A program made the position numbers and the translations under genes. From Halicephalobus mephisto (Eukaryota; Nematoda; Chromadorea; Rhabditida; Panagrolaimidae): a stretch of 64,000 nt of DNA. The notes under the pieces are model-generated. The model was not told where the DNA came from and searched no databases. It saw nothing but the letters and a program-made list of their open reading frames with translations. Of this stretch, positions 54,223-64,000 are shown piece after piece. Within the stretch, counting starts at the first letter, position 1. Every line of letters starts with the position of its first letter. Where the stretch lies: assembly GCA_009193035.1 (NCBI GenBank), contig SWDT01000187.1, positions 124,001 through 188,000 on the forward strand. Direction: 5' to 3'.

Positions 54223-55369
54223 ATTTAGAAAATTGAATACATCAAATTTTGAATTTTCTTTATTATCCAACTTTTTGGATAACTTGTTCTATATATAGAA
54301 TTGAATTTTCGAAACTGTAAATTTGTTCTTAGATTTGCGAAACGTGTACTTGATCGGGAAATTTCAGAATAATGATGTTGATTCATTTCATAAATGCTTC
54401 AGATGACGTGAAATTAGAAGTTATACAATCTTGAAAATTGTTTTTATACATGAATTATTTCTGTTATGGTAGCGACTACTCTCGGGAGGTGTCTAAAACT
54501 AAGTTTAATTGATTACAAACTCAATGTTTACAAAACAACATGAAATTCTTATATAAACTACTACTGTAATCACTTCAGGGACCTTTGTAGTCGGAGTTAG
54601 TTTGCGTTTTGTTCTGTTTTATATTGGATTCTGGAAGACTTCAGAAGTTTATATTGTGTTGTGGTACCAACTACTCTTGGGAGGTGTCTAAAACTAAGTT
54701 TAATTGATTACAAACTCAACATTTACAAAACAACACAAAATTATACATGAAATTCCTATATAAACTACTACCGTAATCACCTCAGGGAACTTTATAGTTG
54801 AAACTAGTTCGCGTTTTGTGTTTATCGTAATTATATAATGCTTTAAGTAATCGCAACGTATTATGTACTGTTTTATATCTTGTTTTATCACAGTTGTTAC
54901 AATTAGCATTTTCTCGATTTAATTGCCCAAGTTTGAGGCGATAAAGAGACCGATATAAATCAATAGTAAGAAGGATTACTACGTTTAATGAATTAATTTA
55001 TTGAACCTGAAGCGCGATATATAAAAATAAATTTAATAATTACGGTACAATCAACTTAATTTTTCACCAGTACACAATCGTAAGCCTCTCGTTAGTCCTC
55101 AGGGCATTTTTTTCGGGACCAACATTTTACAAATTTGCACTCGAATAAATAAATCCACGATCCAGAAAAAACATCCCTGAAGTTGGATTAGTTTCAAAAT
55201 GTCCGAAAAATATTTATCATCTTTTTTGCAAACGTTTATTTTTTGAATTTTCTTCCTTGTTTAAAATTTGAAGTTTTTCGATCAGATAAAATTCCATCTT
55301 AGTTTCTTTACAAAAAATAAAATCACAGATTTTTTTGATTTTTTAGTCTGGCCATCTGGTGTTGAAAAA
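54223..55369. repeat. Intergenic: direct duplication plus dispersed repeat
   Basis: A 150-bp block (GGGAGGTGTCTAAAACTAAG, TTTAATTGATTACAAACTCA, CAGGGACCTTTGTAG) is present at 54470-54620 and 54661-54815. It runs into the dispersed repeat 54806-54990 shared with 4060-4302, which holds the SL1-like 22-mer at 54916-54937. At 55075-55200 is a diverged piece of the TTGTTGGAT MITE family. Confidence 0.65.
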
Positions 55370-55376
55370 AGATAAA
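55370..55376 (+). promoter_or_regulatory. GATA-type site before the acid phosphatase
   Basis: AGATAAA lies 60-66 bp upstream of the ATG. Nematode intestinal acid phosphatases are controlled by GATA factors of the ELT-2 type. A single site is weak evidence. Confidence 0.35.
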
Positions 55377-55435
55377 TTTGATCGACTAAATCCGTTCGCG
55401 ATCATTTTATTTTCAAAGGTCAACAAAGTTCAAGA

Positions 55436-58400
55436 ATGAAAATTTTCATTTTTTTGTTGATCGTTTTTCCTTTTATTTTTGCAGAAAATCAACTTTTGTT
55501 TGTCCAAGTTGTTTGGAGACATGGGGACAGAGCCCCTGTGGGGAACTACCCCAAGGACCCCCATGGTGAAAGTTCCTGGCCTTTTGGATGGGGTGAATTG
55601 ACGGAACTCGGGATGAGACAACAGTATTCTCTTGGAAAAATTCTAAGAAATCGGTATGTTCAAAGTTTGAAACATTCTCTTCTGAACCCCAGATACAACC
55701 CCAAAGAAGTCTACATAAGATCAACCGATGTCAACAGAACTATCCTCTCGGCCATGGCTAATCTCGCCGGGATGTTCCCCGAAGGAAGACCAGGAATCGA
55801 CTTCCCCGACAAAGGCGACATCTGGCCCAGTCACTGGACTCCAATCCCCGTTCACACTGTTCCGGAAAATGAAGACCATGTAAGTTCAATTACCGTAAAA
55901 ATCAAGATTTTTTTTATTATCAATCATTAACTTCCAAAAAAAAAACAGAAAATTTTCTCAAAAATCTTTATTGATTCTGAAGAGAAAAATAATTTTAAAA
56001 ACACTCGTTGTTCTCGAAAAGAAAGTTGAAAAATTTTGAAAACATTAATTGGTCTTCAAGAAAAAATAGAAAAATAGTTTTAAAAATTTTATTAGTTTTG
56101 AAAAAAAAATAGGAAAATTTCAAAAATATGGACTGATCTTAAGAAAAACTAAAATTTTTCGTTTTGAGATCATCTGTTAGGTTTAAAACGAAATTCGGAA
56201 AATTTTCGTTTTGAGATTATTTACTAATATTGAAAAGAAAACTAGAATTTTTCTTTTCGAGAATGTTTATCAATCCTGAGAAGAAAACTAAAATTTTTCG
56301 TTTCGAGATCATCTGTTAGGTTTAAAAGAAAATTCGGAAAATTTTCGTTTTGAGATTATTTACTAATATTGAAAAGAAAACTAAAATTTTTCTTTTCGAG
56401 ATTTTACCAGTCTTGAAAGGAAACTTGGAAAATTTTCGCTTTGAAATTATTTATCAATTTTGAAAACAAAGTTTAAAAACTTCCGTTCTAGGATAATCTA
56501 AAAAATGAAATTGTAGATAGGAAACATCTTGGCTCCTTGTCCTAGAGCCGATGAGCTCTCTGCATTCATCAAGAATAGTCCAGAATACAAGAAAACCGCC
56601 TCCCAATACCACGTAAGACTGTATCCCCTGAGGCAATGTTAACTTTTTTTAGGATTTCCTGCATTATGCTAGTCTCAACTCAGGGAAGGAATACAATCTT
56701 TCAACTATTTACGAACTCAACGACATTCATTACATTGAAGTGGGTTTCTTTGTGATTTCAGTCAAGTAAGATACTAAAAAAGTAATAATACTGTAATATT
56801 CTCCGTGGTTGCTCGATCCAGAGATTACCAAATACGGTAGGCAATGGGTACCTAATAAAGGGGGAAGGTTCACCACTATGGGGCAGTCCACGGCCTGGGT
56901 CGCAGGTAGCAGCCCTCAGGGACTAGGAAAAGATCCTAAACAACTACATTAGCCACTCGGCGCAGTCCCTACGGCAGTTTACAAACCACATCCTTGATTG
57001 CGGAAGAGTTTTAACCTTTTAACTGTAATATTCTTGTTAGGATAAGAAATAGAAGTATTTTAATAATCTTTATTAGAAAAATAAGATATAGATAATAACT
57101 ATTATATGACTTCCACACAAGACATCTGAGAATCTCATTCAGAATATACAGTATTCAATTTATGGTTTCGGACGCTATATTTTTAAAATATTTTTTGTAT
57201 TGACAGTAATCAAATAATAGACAGGATTACATTGATGAAGAACTAACTGTTAAAATAGAAAACAGGAATTTAATAATAATGTTTATTAGAACACTAAAAA
57301 TACAATCTGTCTCCTCAACATAACTGCACTGGAAACTCATTCATGCTCTACAGTATTCTAGGTTCCTTGATGTTCAGGTTATCTCTCCGGGTCCTCTTTT
57401 TAGTATTGTTTTTGTATTGACAGTAATCTAATAATAGACAAGATTACATTGATGAAGAACTAACTGTTAAAATAGAAAATAGAAATTTAATAATAATGTT
57501 TATTAGAACACTAAAAATACAATCTGTCTCCTCAACATAACTACGCTCGAGGCTCATTCATGCTCTACAATATTTTAGGTTCCTTGATGTTCAAGTTATC
57601 TCTCCGGGTCCTCTTTTTAGTATTGTTTTTGTATTGACAGTAATCAAATAATAGACAAGATTACATTGATGAAGAACTAACTGTTAAGATAGAAAATAGA
57701 AATTTAATAATAATTTTTACTAAAAAAATAAAATAAATATACGATTATTAAAAATACTCCCACATAATACAACTGAAATTTTCTCCATTGCTTACAGTAT
57801 TCCAGCTCCCTGGGATTCAAGCTATTTCTTCAGCTTCCGTCTTCCTAGTTTATTTTTTTCCAACAATTTCCTAATTTTAAATTTAGATAATTAAATTAAA
57901 ATAACAAAACCTAATAGATTACTGTAGTATATGGATAATTGAAAATGAATTTTTAATTTTTTTCATTTTTTAAAATAAATTAATTTTTTTCACTTTTTTC
58001 ACTTTTTAAAATAAATTAATTTTTTTCACTTTTTTTAATTTTTTAATGAATAAATTTTTAAATAAATTAATTTTTTTCCACTTTTTTAATAAATAATTTT
58101 TTTCATTTTTTAAGTAAATTAATTTTTTTTTTCACTTTTTTCATTTTTTTAATAAATAATTTTTGAAATTTTTGAAGAATTTTATTTTAGTCCTTGTATA
58201 ATCTTTCTCAACCAAGCTGGATGACCGAGGATTTCGTCAGGACTTTGAGGAACTTGAGCAAGACCACAAATGAGTACTTTTACGGTATCAGCAATCCCTA
58301 TGTTCCTGAGTTGATCAGATTGAGAGGAGGTCAGTTAAAAATTCTTCCAAAAATACTGTATGATTATTTTAGGCAACATACTGAAATCCTTAATCGACCA

Positions 58401-59308
58401 CATGCAACAAAAACTTATCTGTATGAATTCCACAATTTCAGAATGTTCCTGGATGAAAAATCTTAAATATTATGCTTATTCCGCTGTTAGTTTTTTAAAA
58501 TTTTAAAATTTTTTTTTATTATTTTAAAATTTTTTATTATTTATATTCTTTGTTTTTTTTTCATTTTTCTTATTTTTTTCCTTTTTTTTCTAATTTTTTA
58601 TTTTTATTTTCTTTATTTTTTTTTCACATATCTTCGTTTTTTCTCTTCTTACATAAAAAACGTAATTTTTGGGTTAATAACAATTATGAAATTTAACAAA
58701 AATGTGACAATTGTTGCATTTTTAATCAATATTTAACATTTGTGACGAAAATTAAAATAATAATATTAATTATTTCTATTTTTTTTTATGTCAAAAAGTT
58801 AAATTTTTTATATATACTTTTATTATTCTACTTTTTACTCCTTTTTCACTTTACTTTTTTTCTTTTTACTGTTATTCTTTTTTATTTATTTATTTTTTAT
58901 TTTCTCTTTTTCGTACCTATGGTTTTTCGTCGATGTATATCTTGATTTTCTCAATTGCAGCACGACACTACTGTAGCAGCTCTTTTGACTACTTTTGGGG
59001 ATGAAGAAAGAGTAATCCGAGGAGGTCTTCCTCACTACACGGCTTCTGTTGCTGTCGAACTTTGGGACGTTGATGGAATGGGACCTGCTGTCAGAATCCT
59101 GTTCCATTCCGCCTTCCACCGACAGTACCATGTGATCACTGACTTCACTAAGGGATGTCCTTTGGGAAGTGATTTTTGTCCTTTGGATGTCTTCGTCAAG
59201 AGATCCAAAAAGTTCCTACCTGAGAACATCAAAGAGGAATGTCTGCCTAAGGGAATCAACAACACGAAACAAAGAAAATTCGAAAAATTAAATGAAAATT
59301 TACTTTGA
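55436..59308 (+). CDS. Histidine acid phosphatase
   Basis: Six exons: 55436-55879, 56517-56612, 56653-56739, 58191-58329, 58373-58485, 58961-59308; 408 residues, normal for the family. Signal peptide MKIFIFLLIVFPFIFA. Catalytic motif WRHGDRAPVGNYP with the nucleophile His at about 29, YIRSTDVNRTILSA, and the proton donor HD (AYSAHDTT, about 294-295) split from its Ala by intron 5. The mature part is lumenal; the end (LNENLL) carries no anchor, so it is lysosomal or secreted. The enzyme releases phosphate from monoesters at low pH, typically in the gut. AATAAA at 59318-59323. Intron 3 is 1.45 kb with a GC-rich insert and tandem units. Confidence 0.93.
56830..57005 (+). other. GC-rich island of unknown origin, intron 3 of the phosphatase
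   Basis: About 150 bp (GGCCTGGGTCGCAGGTAGCA, GCCACTCGGCGCAGTCCCTA) stand out from 25-30% GC surroundings. No open frame, no tRNA or 5S boxes, no second copy in this window. It could be the end of a non-LTR retrotransposon or a structured RNA. Confidence 0.35.
57040..57790 (-). repeat. Tandem repeat, about 217-bp unit
   Basis: Three and a half copies with TTGATGAAGAACTAACTGTT at 57233, 57450 and 57668; also CCTTGATGTTCAGGTTATCT. The outer copies are more diverged than the middle ones. Within intron 3 of the phosphatase. Confidence 0.8.
58651..58814. mobile_element. Fold-back MITE (family B), copy 4
   Basis: Ends ACATAAAAAACGTAATTTTT and AAAAAGTTAAATTTTTTATAT; interior TTAACATTTGTGACGAAAAT is the reverse complement of that of copies 1-3, so this copy is inverted. 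It lies in intron 5 of the phosphatase. Confidence 0.65.
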
Positions 59309-60129
59309 AATTTTTTGAATAAAATCAACTAATTGATTTCGTGCTAGGATATTTGGTAATTGTGATCTGTCCCGAAAACCATAAAACGGTCAACATGGAA
59401 ATCAAATCCGCAACTTGCTCGCAACGTTTCCGCAGATCGGCATTTTTAAATTTTTATTTATGTAAATTTCAAAAAAACAAAATTAATAGTTTTTAAAATT
59501 TTCCGATCTTATATTTTCACAAATATTATATTATTAAATTTTTTTAATTATAAAAATTGAATCAAAAAATCAAATACAATCGATTACTGTAGTATTTAAG
59601 AATTATATAATTTTAATTAATTTTAAAACTTCTTGATCTTACATTTTTACATATATTATATTATTAAATTTTTTTAATTATAAAAATTAAACTAAAGAAT
59701 CAAATACAATCGATTACTGTAGTGCCTAAGAATCAATGTTTTTTAATTTTTTTAAAATTATTATTTTTACTAATTTCTGAAAATTTTTCATTTTTTAAAA
59801 ATTATTTTTAAAATTCTTCATATTTTTAAAATTATTTTTAAAATTTTTCTTTTTTTTAAATCATTTTTAAAATTTTTCATATTTTTTCAACAATTGTTTA
59901 AAAATTTTTCATTTTTTTTAATAATTGTTTAAAAATTTTTTATTTTTTTCTAAAAATCAATGACCGAAAAACATCTGGGCTTAGTAAATTGCAATTGTTT
60001 GCCATTTTGCAATCAAAATAAAAACCAGACAAGGGCACCTGACTCTTGGTCTTGTGGTCCCGATTAGCTCCAATAAAACAGAAAACAATAATTTTTCGAA
60101 GAAAATCTTTTTGCGCTATCGATTACGAA
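59309..60129. other. Intergenic; one satellite unit and AT-rich repeats
   Basis: A single unit CTTGCTCGCAACGTTTCCGCAG at 59414-59435 relates to the right-end satellite. Two 125-bp direct copies around AATCGATTACTGTAGT lie at 59530-59600 and 59640-59720. From 59750 the sequence is low-complexity TTTTTAAAA. Confidence 0.5.
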
Positions 60130-62939
60130 ATGTACGAAAAAATTTATTTTTCAATTTTTTTTGTGATTTTTTTTTCAATTTTTGTGGATACTGTAAAACC
60201 GAGAATTTTCAACGGATGTGAAAATTACGAAAGAGTTTCCGGGATTACGGTAGTGAATTTTCCGCCGAAATTCCGAGAATTCAGAAGACCGTGGATCGAG
60301 AACCCGAAGACGACCAAGTTGTACACTTCCGAAGCCCTGACGTACAACTGGAACTGGCTCAAGGAACTTCAGATCAAGAGTCTAAAAATCACTTTGAACG
60401 ATTTTCTGAATTTTTTGGAAAAAAACAATTGTCTTTTTGTTTTTTACGGCGAATCCGTCAAGGACGTCCTTCTGGGGTCGATAAAGGAAACAAGTCTTCT
60501 GAAGCTAGAAGGAGAATCCACTTGCGACGTCTTCAAAGTAATTAATTATTAATATACTGTTTAAAAAACTAAGAATACTTTTACAAAATAATCTTGAGGT
60601 GGATTTTTAAAAATAACTTACGTGACAATTTCGATTTTTTATGATTTCTTAATTTACATTTTTGAAGATATTTAAAAAATTTTTTTTTACTAAAATAATT
60701 TTTAAACGAATTTTTTAGAGATTTTTTTGCTAAAATGATCTTGAAACGAATTTTTAGATTTTTAGAAACAACTTACGTGACAATTCCGGACTTTCATGAT
60801 TTTTTAATCTACATTTTTGAAGATATTTAAAAAATTTTTTTTACTAAAATAATTTTAGGACGAATTCTTAAAAACAACTTACGTGACAATTCCGATTTTT
60901 TATAATTTCGTAATCTATATTTTTGAAGACATTTTTAAAATTTTTTTTACTAAAATAATTTTAGGACGAATTCTTAAAAACAACTTACGTGACAATTTCG
61001 ATTTTTTATGATTTCTTAATCTACATTTTTGAGGATATTTTTAAATTTTTTTTACTAAAATAATTTTAGGACGAATTCTTAAAAACAACTTACGTGACAA
61101 TTCCGATTTTTTATAATTTCGTAATCTACATTTTTGAAAATATTTTAAAAATTTTTTTTACTAAAATAATTTTAAGACGAATTTTTATAAACAGCTTACG
61201 TGATAATTTCGATTTTGTTTGGTGGCTATTTCGAAATCTCATATGATGTCACAATCAAGTACTCTATTACGAAAAAGTAAAACTCGGTTTTTTTCGAAAT
61301 TGTTTTGAAATAAATTTTTAAAATTTTCTAAAAACAAAAATATTTTATGTGAAAATTTTTATTTTAGATAGAAATTATTTTTTTATTTTACAAAATTTCG
61401 TAATTAATCATTTTATTTAAAAAAAATTGAAATTTGATTTTTTTAGAATTTTTTAAAAACAAAAATATTTTATGTGAGAAATTTTTTTTGTACAATTTAA
61501 AAAAAATTTAAAATTATTTTTTTTATGAAATTTTAACTGAATTTTATCAAAATTGATTTAGGTCTATGATATCTGCAAGAGGAGATTTGGCAAGCATCGG
61601 TGTGGAGTCCGTCCAAGTAGAGACTTCCATCGAGTGACGTTCGGGGTACAGGAGGACAACGACCAATTCCTCCAGGACATGATTGATCCGATTACTGTAG
61701 CTCCCTGGAATTCCACTTTCAACCGTCCCGAGACCCAGTGGGAGTTCACCGCCAACGCCGTCGGCATTTACGACAACACTGCAGGAAAAGTGGTGAGTTT
61801 CATCGAGGGATCCATCAAGGACTTCATCGAGGGATTCATCGAGAAGTCCATTGACTACTTCGTCATCGATATCATTAAGGATTCCATCTAGGACTTAATT
61901 AAATAATCCATCGAGGGATCCATCAAGGACTTCATCGAGGACTTAATCAAGGATAAATTTAATTTTTTTAGTTTTTCATCGATATGACTGGAAAGAGTAT
62001 CAGAGACGTCTGTAGACACACCATCGATTTCCCTGTGAAGGAAGAAAAATGGGGCACTTGGGCTTCTGGAAACCTCGTGAAAGTATTACGGTACTTCAAT
62101 CTGGTTGCTGACAGGTTCTACGCCCGGAAGGACGTTCGAGAATTTATTTTGAAAGAAACACGAAAAATTTTCAACAAAATTGTAAATTTAATTTTTTTTA
62201 AATTTAATAATTTTTAAAATTTTAGAAATTTCAAGAATATTACTGTAGATTCGTTCGCGATGGAATTTTCAGTTTGGTTTTCACTGATCCGGATACTGTA
62301 GTTTCGAAGTGCTACATCAGTGCTCCGGACAGCAGAAGACAAAGGATGATTACTGTACTCAACGACAGTATGACTCAGGATTTCGGACCTTTTTGGGACA
62401 GAGAAATGCTCCCGGCAATCGAAAATCTGAATTTCATTTCTCTCTCAGATACTGATTTAGCTCAAATTCATCAACGTCGGACAATCCCCTCCTGGCCTAA
62501 CTTCAGAATCCGAAATGAAAATTTTCAAACTTCTCAAGAATCTACAGTATCCAATGAAGCAGAATCTACAGTATCCAATGAAGCAGAATCTACAGTATCC
62601 AATGGAGCAAAATCTACAGTATCCAACGATGGATTAGAATCTACCGTACTCAACGATGAATTAGAATCTACAGTAACTTCGAGAATAATTCTCACAAAAA
62701 CGGAATATTTTTGGAAACTTGGAGGTACTGTAGAATCAACTACATCTAGGCCAGTTATTCCTTGGGGACTTTCGACACAGGATGTTTCTGTTTTTGAAGA
62801 TTCGGGAAAAAAACCAGGAGGAATTTCTGTTTTTCCATGGACAGATCTCCCGATGGAAGTCCCCCCGATGGAAGACTATAATATAGACGAATTTCCTAGT
62901 CGAAAAAGCGAAGATTACGCTCCCTATGGTGTCGAATAA
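60130..62939 (+). CDS. Secreted protein of unknown family with Ser/Thr repeat
   Basis: Four exons: 60130-60537, 61562-61792, 61972-62181, 62226-62939; 520 residues. The ATG at 60130 is preferred over an upstream in-frame one since it opens a signal peptide (MYEKIYFSIFFVIFFSIFVD). The body has many aromatic and several cysteine residues (FNGCENYERVSG, VYDICKRRFGKHRCG, IRDVCRHTIDF, EYYCRFVRDG), suggesting an extracellular disulfide-bonded domain of about 330 residues. The C-terminal part (about 380-425) holds five units of ESTVSNEA-type, then an acidic Pro-rich tail. I recognise no catalytic motif. It belongs with the secreted genes upstream only by position. AATAAA overlaps the stop codon (62935-62940). 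Confidence 0.8.
60538..61561. repeat. Intron 1 of the orphan gene: 105-155 bp tandem units
   Basis: Six copies centred on AACTTACGTGACAATTYCGA (near 60619, 60773, 60877, 60987, 61089, 61195) with TAATTTCGTAATCTACATTT after each. The words TTACGTGA form a near palindrome. Confidence 0.75.
61793..61971 (+). repeat. Minisatellite intron with codon-like phase
   Basis: Intron 2 is largely made of TTCATCGAGGGATCCATCAA-type 24-bp units, open in frame with the upstream exon for 34 codons (pattern FIEGSIKDFIEG). It ends in a proper TTTTTTTAG acceptor. Confidence 0.7.
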
Positions 62940-63429
62940 ATTCATAAATTTTTTAAATAAAAAAATAATTTTCAAATAAAAAGTTTTTTAACAATTTTTT
63001 TCTTAATTATAAAAACTATTAAAAAAGTAATTTTTTAATCATAAAATATTTTTAAAAAATATTAAAATAATTTTTAAATAAGTTTTTAAAAATTTTTTCT
63101 TAATTATAAAATTAAAAAAAATTATTTTTTAATTATAAAAATCTAAAAAAAAACAATTTTAATTATAAAAATTTAAAAAAAATTATTTTTTAATTATAAA
63201 AATTTAAAAAAAATTATTTTTTACATCGTCTGATGTCAGATTCAAATTTTTTTCAAAATTGATAAAAACTAAAAAAAAATAATTACAGTAACAATGTCTG
63301 TAAAAAAGTTGAAATTAAAATAAAATTGAGTTTTTGAATAAGAATTGGATTTGTTTACTTAAAATTTGCGAACAAACTGAAAATTCCAAAATCAATGTAA
63401 AATCTACAAAAATTTGAAGTTAAAAAATT
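62940..63429. other. AT-rich 3' flank, low complexity
   Basis: Runs of TTTTTAATTATAAAAATT. Nothing else is seen. Confidence 0.6.
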
Positions 63430-64000
63430 CTATCAATCTGCTCAAATGTTGCGAGCAAATTGCAACTTTTTTTCTATTTTTGAAAAGTTTGCAGATATAT
63501 AAAAATTAAAACAAATTTTACATTTATTTCGGAATTTTCAAAAATGTGAATAAAAAACTCGAAAAATCTGCTCAAATGTTGCGAGCAAACTGCAAATTTT
63601 ATTGTATTTTTGAAAAGTTTGCAGATATATAAAAATTAAAACAAATTTTACATTTATTTCGAAATTTTCAAAAATGTGAATAAAAAACTCGAAAAATCTG
63701 CTCAAATGTTGCGAGCAAATTGCAATTTTTATTGTATTTTCGAAAAATTTACAAATATAAATTTTAAAATTCAAACTGCAAATTTTACTTTGATTTCGAA
63801 ATTTTCAATAATTTAGATTTAAAAAACTCGATCAATCTGCTCAAATGTTGCGAGCAAACTGCAAATTTTATTCTATTTTCGAAAAATTTACAAATATAAA
63901 TTTTAAAATTCAAATAAACTGCAAATTTTCAAAAATGTGAATAAAAAATTCAATTAATCTGCTCAAATGTTGCGAGCAAATTGCAACTTTTTTTCTTTTT
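63430..64000 (+). repeat. Satellite, 121-140 bp unit, running off the window
   Basis: Five units begin with GCTCAAATGTTGCGAGC at about 63440, 63570, 63700, 63840 and 63960, followed by AAATTGCAA/AACTGCAAATTTT and a TTTTCAAAAATGTGAATAAA stretch. The first three are 130 bp apart and nearly identical. The array continues past 64000. Confidence 0.85.

Noticed and set aside
54916..54937. Functional SL RNA gene
   Set aside because: The SL1-like words are not followed by a GT donor, the three stem-loops or an Sm site, and lack an snRNA-type upstream element.
47618..62939. Operon of the four secreted genes
   Set aside because: Intergenic distances are 170 bp to 1.2 kb with separate poly(A) signals for some; no SL2-type evidence can be read from DNA alone.
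60130..62939. DNase II or lectin identity for the orphan gene
   Set aside because: Considered from its size and Cys content, but no catalytic His motif or lectin signature is present.
5870..63999. CRISPR-like arrays
   Set aside because: Arrays have no constant repeat with unique spacers; they are minisatellites in a eukaryotic genome.

Overview
This window is nuclear DNA of a nematode, most likely a rhabditid close to Caenorhabditis. The evidence is AT-rich non-coding DNA, many 40-55 nt introns ending in TTTTCAG or similar, starts placed a base or two after TTTCAG/TTTCTAG (trans-splice-like acceptors), a family of serpentine chemoreceptors, a ShKT protein, a galectin, GATA-type upstream sites, and dense MITEs, SINEs and minisatellites as on a chromosome arm. 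Gene models were joined by hand from exons; every multi-exon model given here keeps frame across all its junctions.

Layout, left to right: a secreted two-domain ShKT protein (785-1237, -); coding relics and a detached 3' fragment of an amino acid transporter (2.2-3.4 kb); an SLC36/AAAP amino acid transporter (4571-7046, +); an Aurora-type kinase (7618-8699, +); a Str-superfamily (SRH-like) receptor (9724-10764, -); an arylsulfatase B-like sulfatase (12752-15978, +); a tandem array of two intact and one frameshifted SRH-like receptor with a dead Tc1 transposase between them (16.7-22.1 kb, -); two near-identical SLC36 transporters (23945-25893 and 28593-30531, -), each with a duplicated small ORF upstream, and a receptor relic between them; a multipass membrane protein of unknown family (31802-34577, -); a TMEM129-type ER ubiquitin ligase (37553-38863, -); a divergent Hsp70-like ATPase (40983-43050, +); an achaete-scute-like bHLH factor (45424-46852, +); a secreted tandem galectin (47618-49824, +); a leishmanolysin-type M8 metalloprotease (49991-54222, +); a histidine acid phosphatase (55436-59308, +); and an unrecognised secreted protein (60130-62939, +). 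The right end runs into a 121-140 bp satellite.

The genes do not form one pathway. Two groups stand out. The receptor array is intronless, shares upstream sequence and carries paired E-boxes. From 47 kb to the end, four consecutive same-strand genes encode proteins with signal peptides (galectin, M8 protease, acid phosphatase, orphan), which suggests secreted or lysosomal work, probably digestive; GATA sites upstream of two of them fit this but are weak.

The repeats are the most unusual part: dimeric 5S-rRNA-derived elements at four loci, a tRNA-headed SINE with a 16-bp target duplication, a second SINE-like family with 16- and 23-bp duplications, three fold-back families mostly lying in introns, pogo-like MITEs, and three 22-nt stretches that match the spliced leader SL1 at 19-20 positions.
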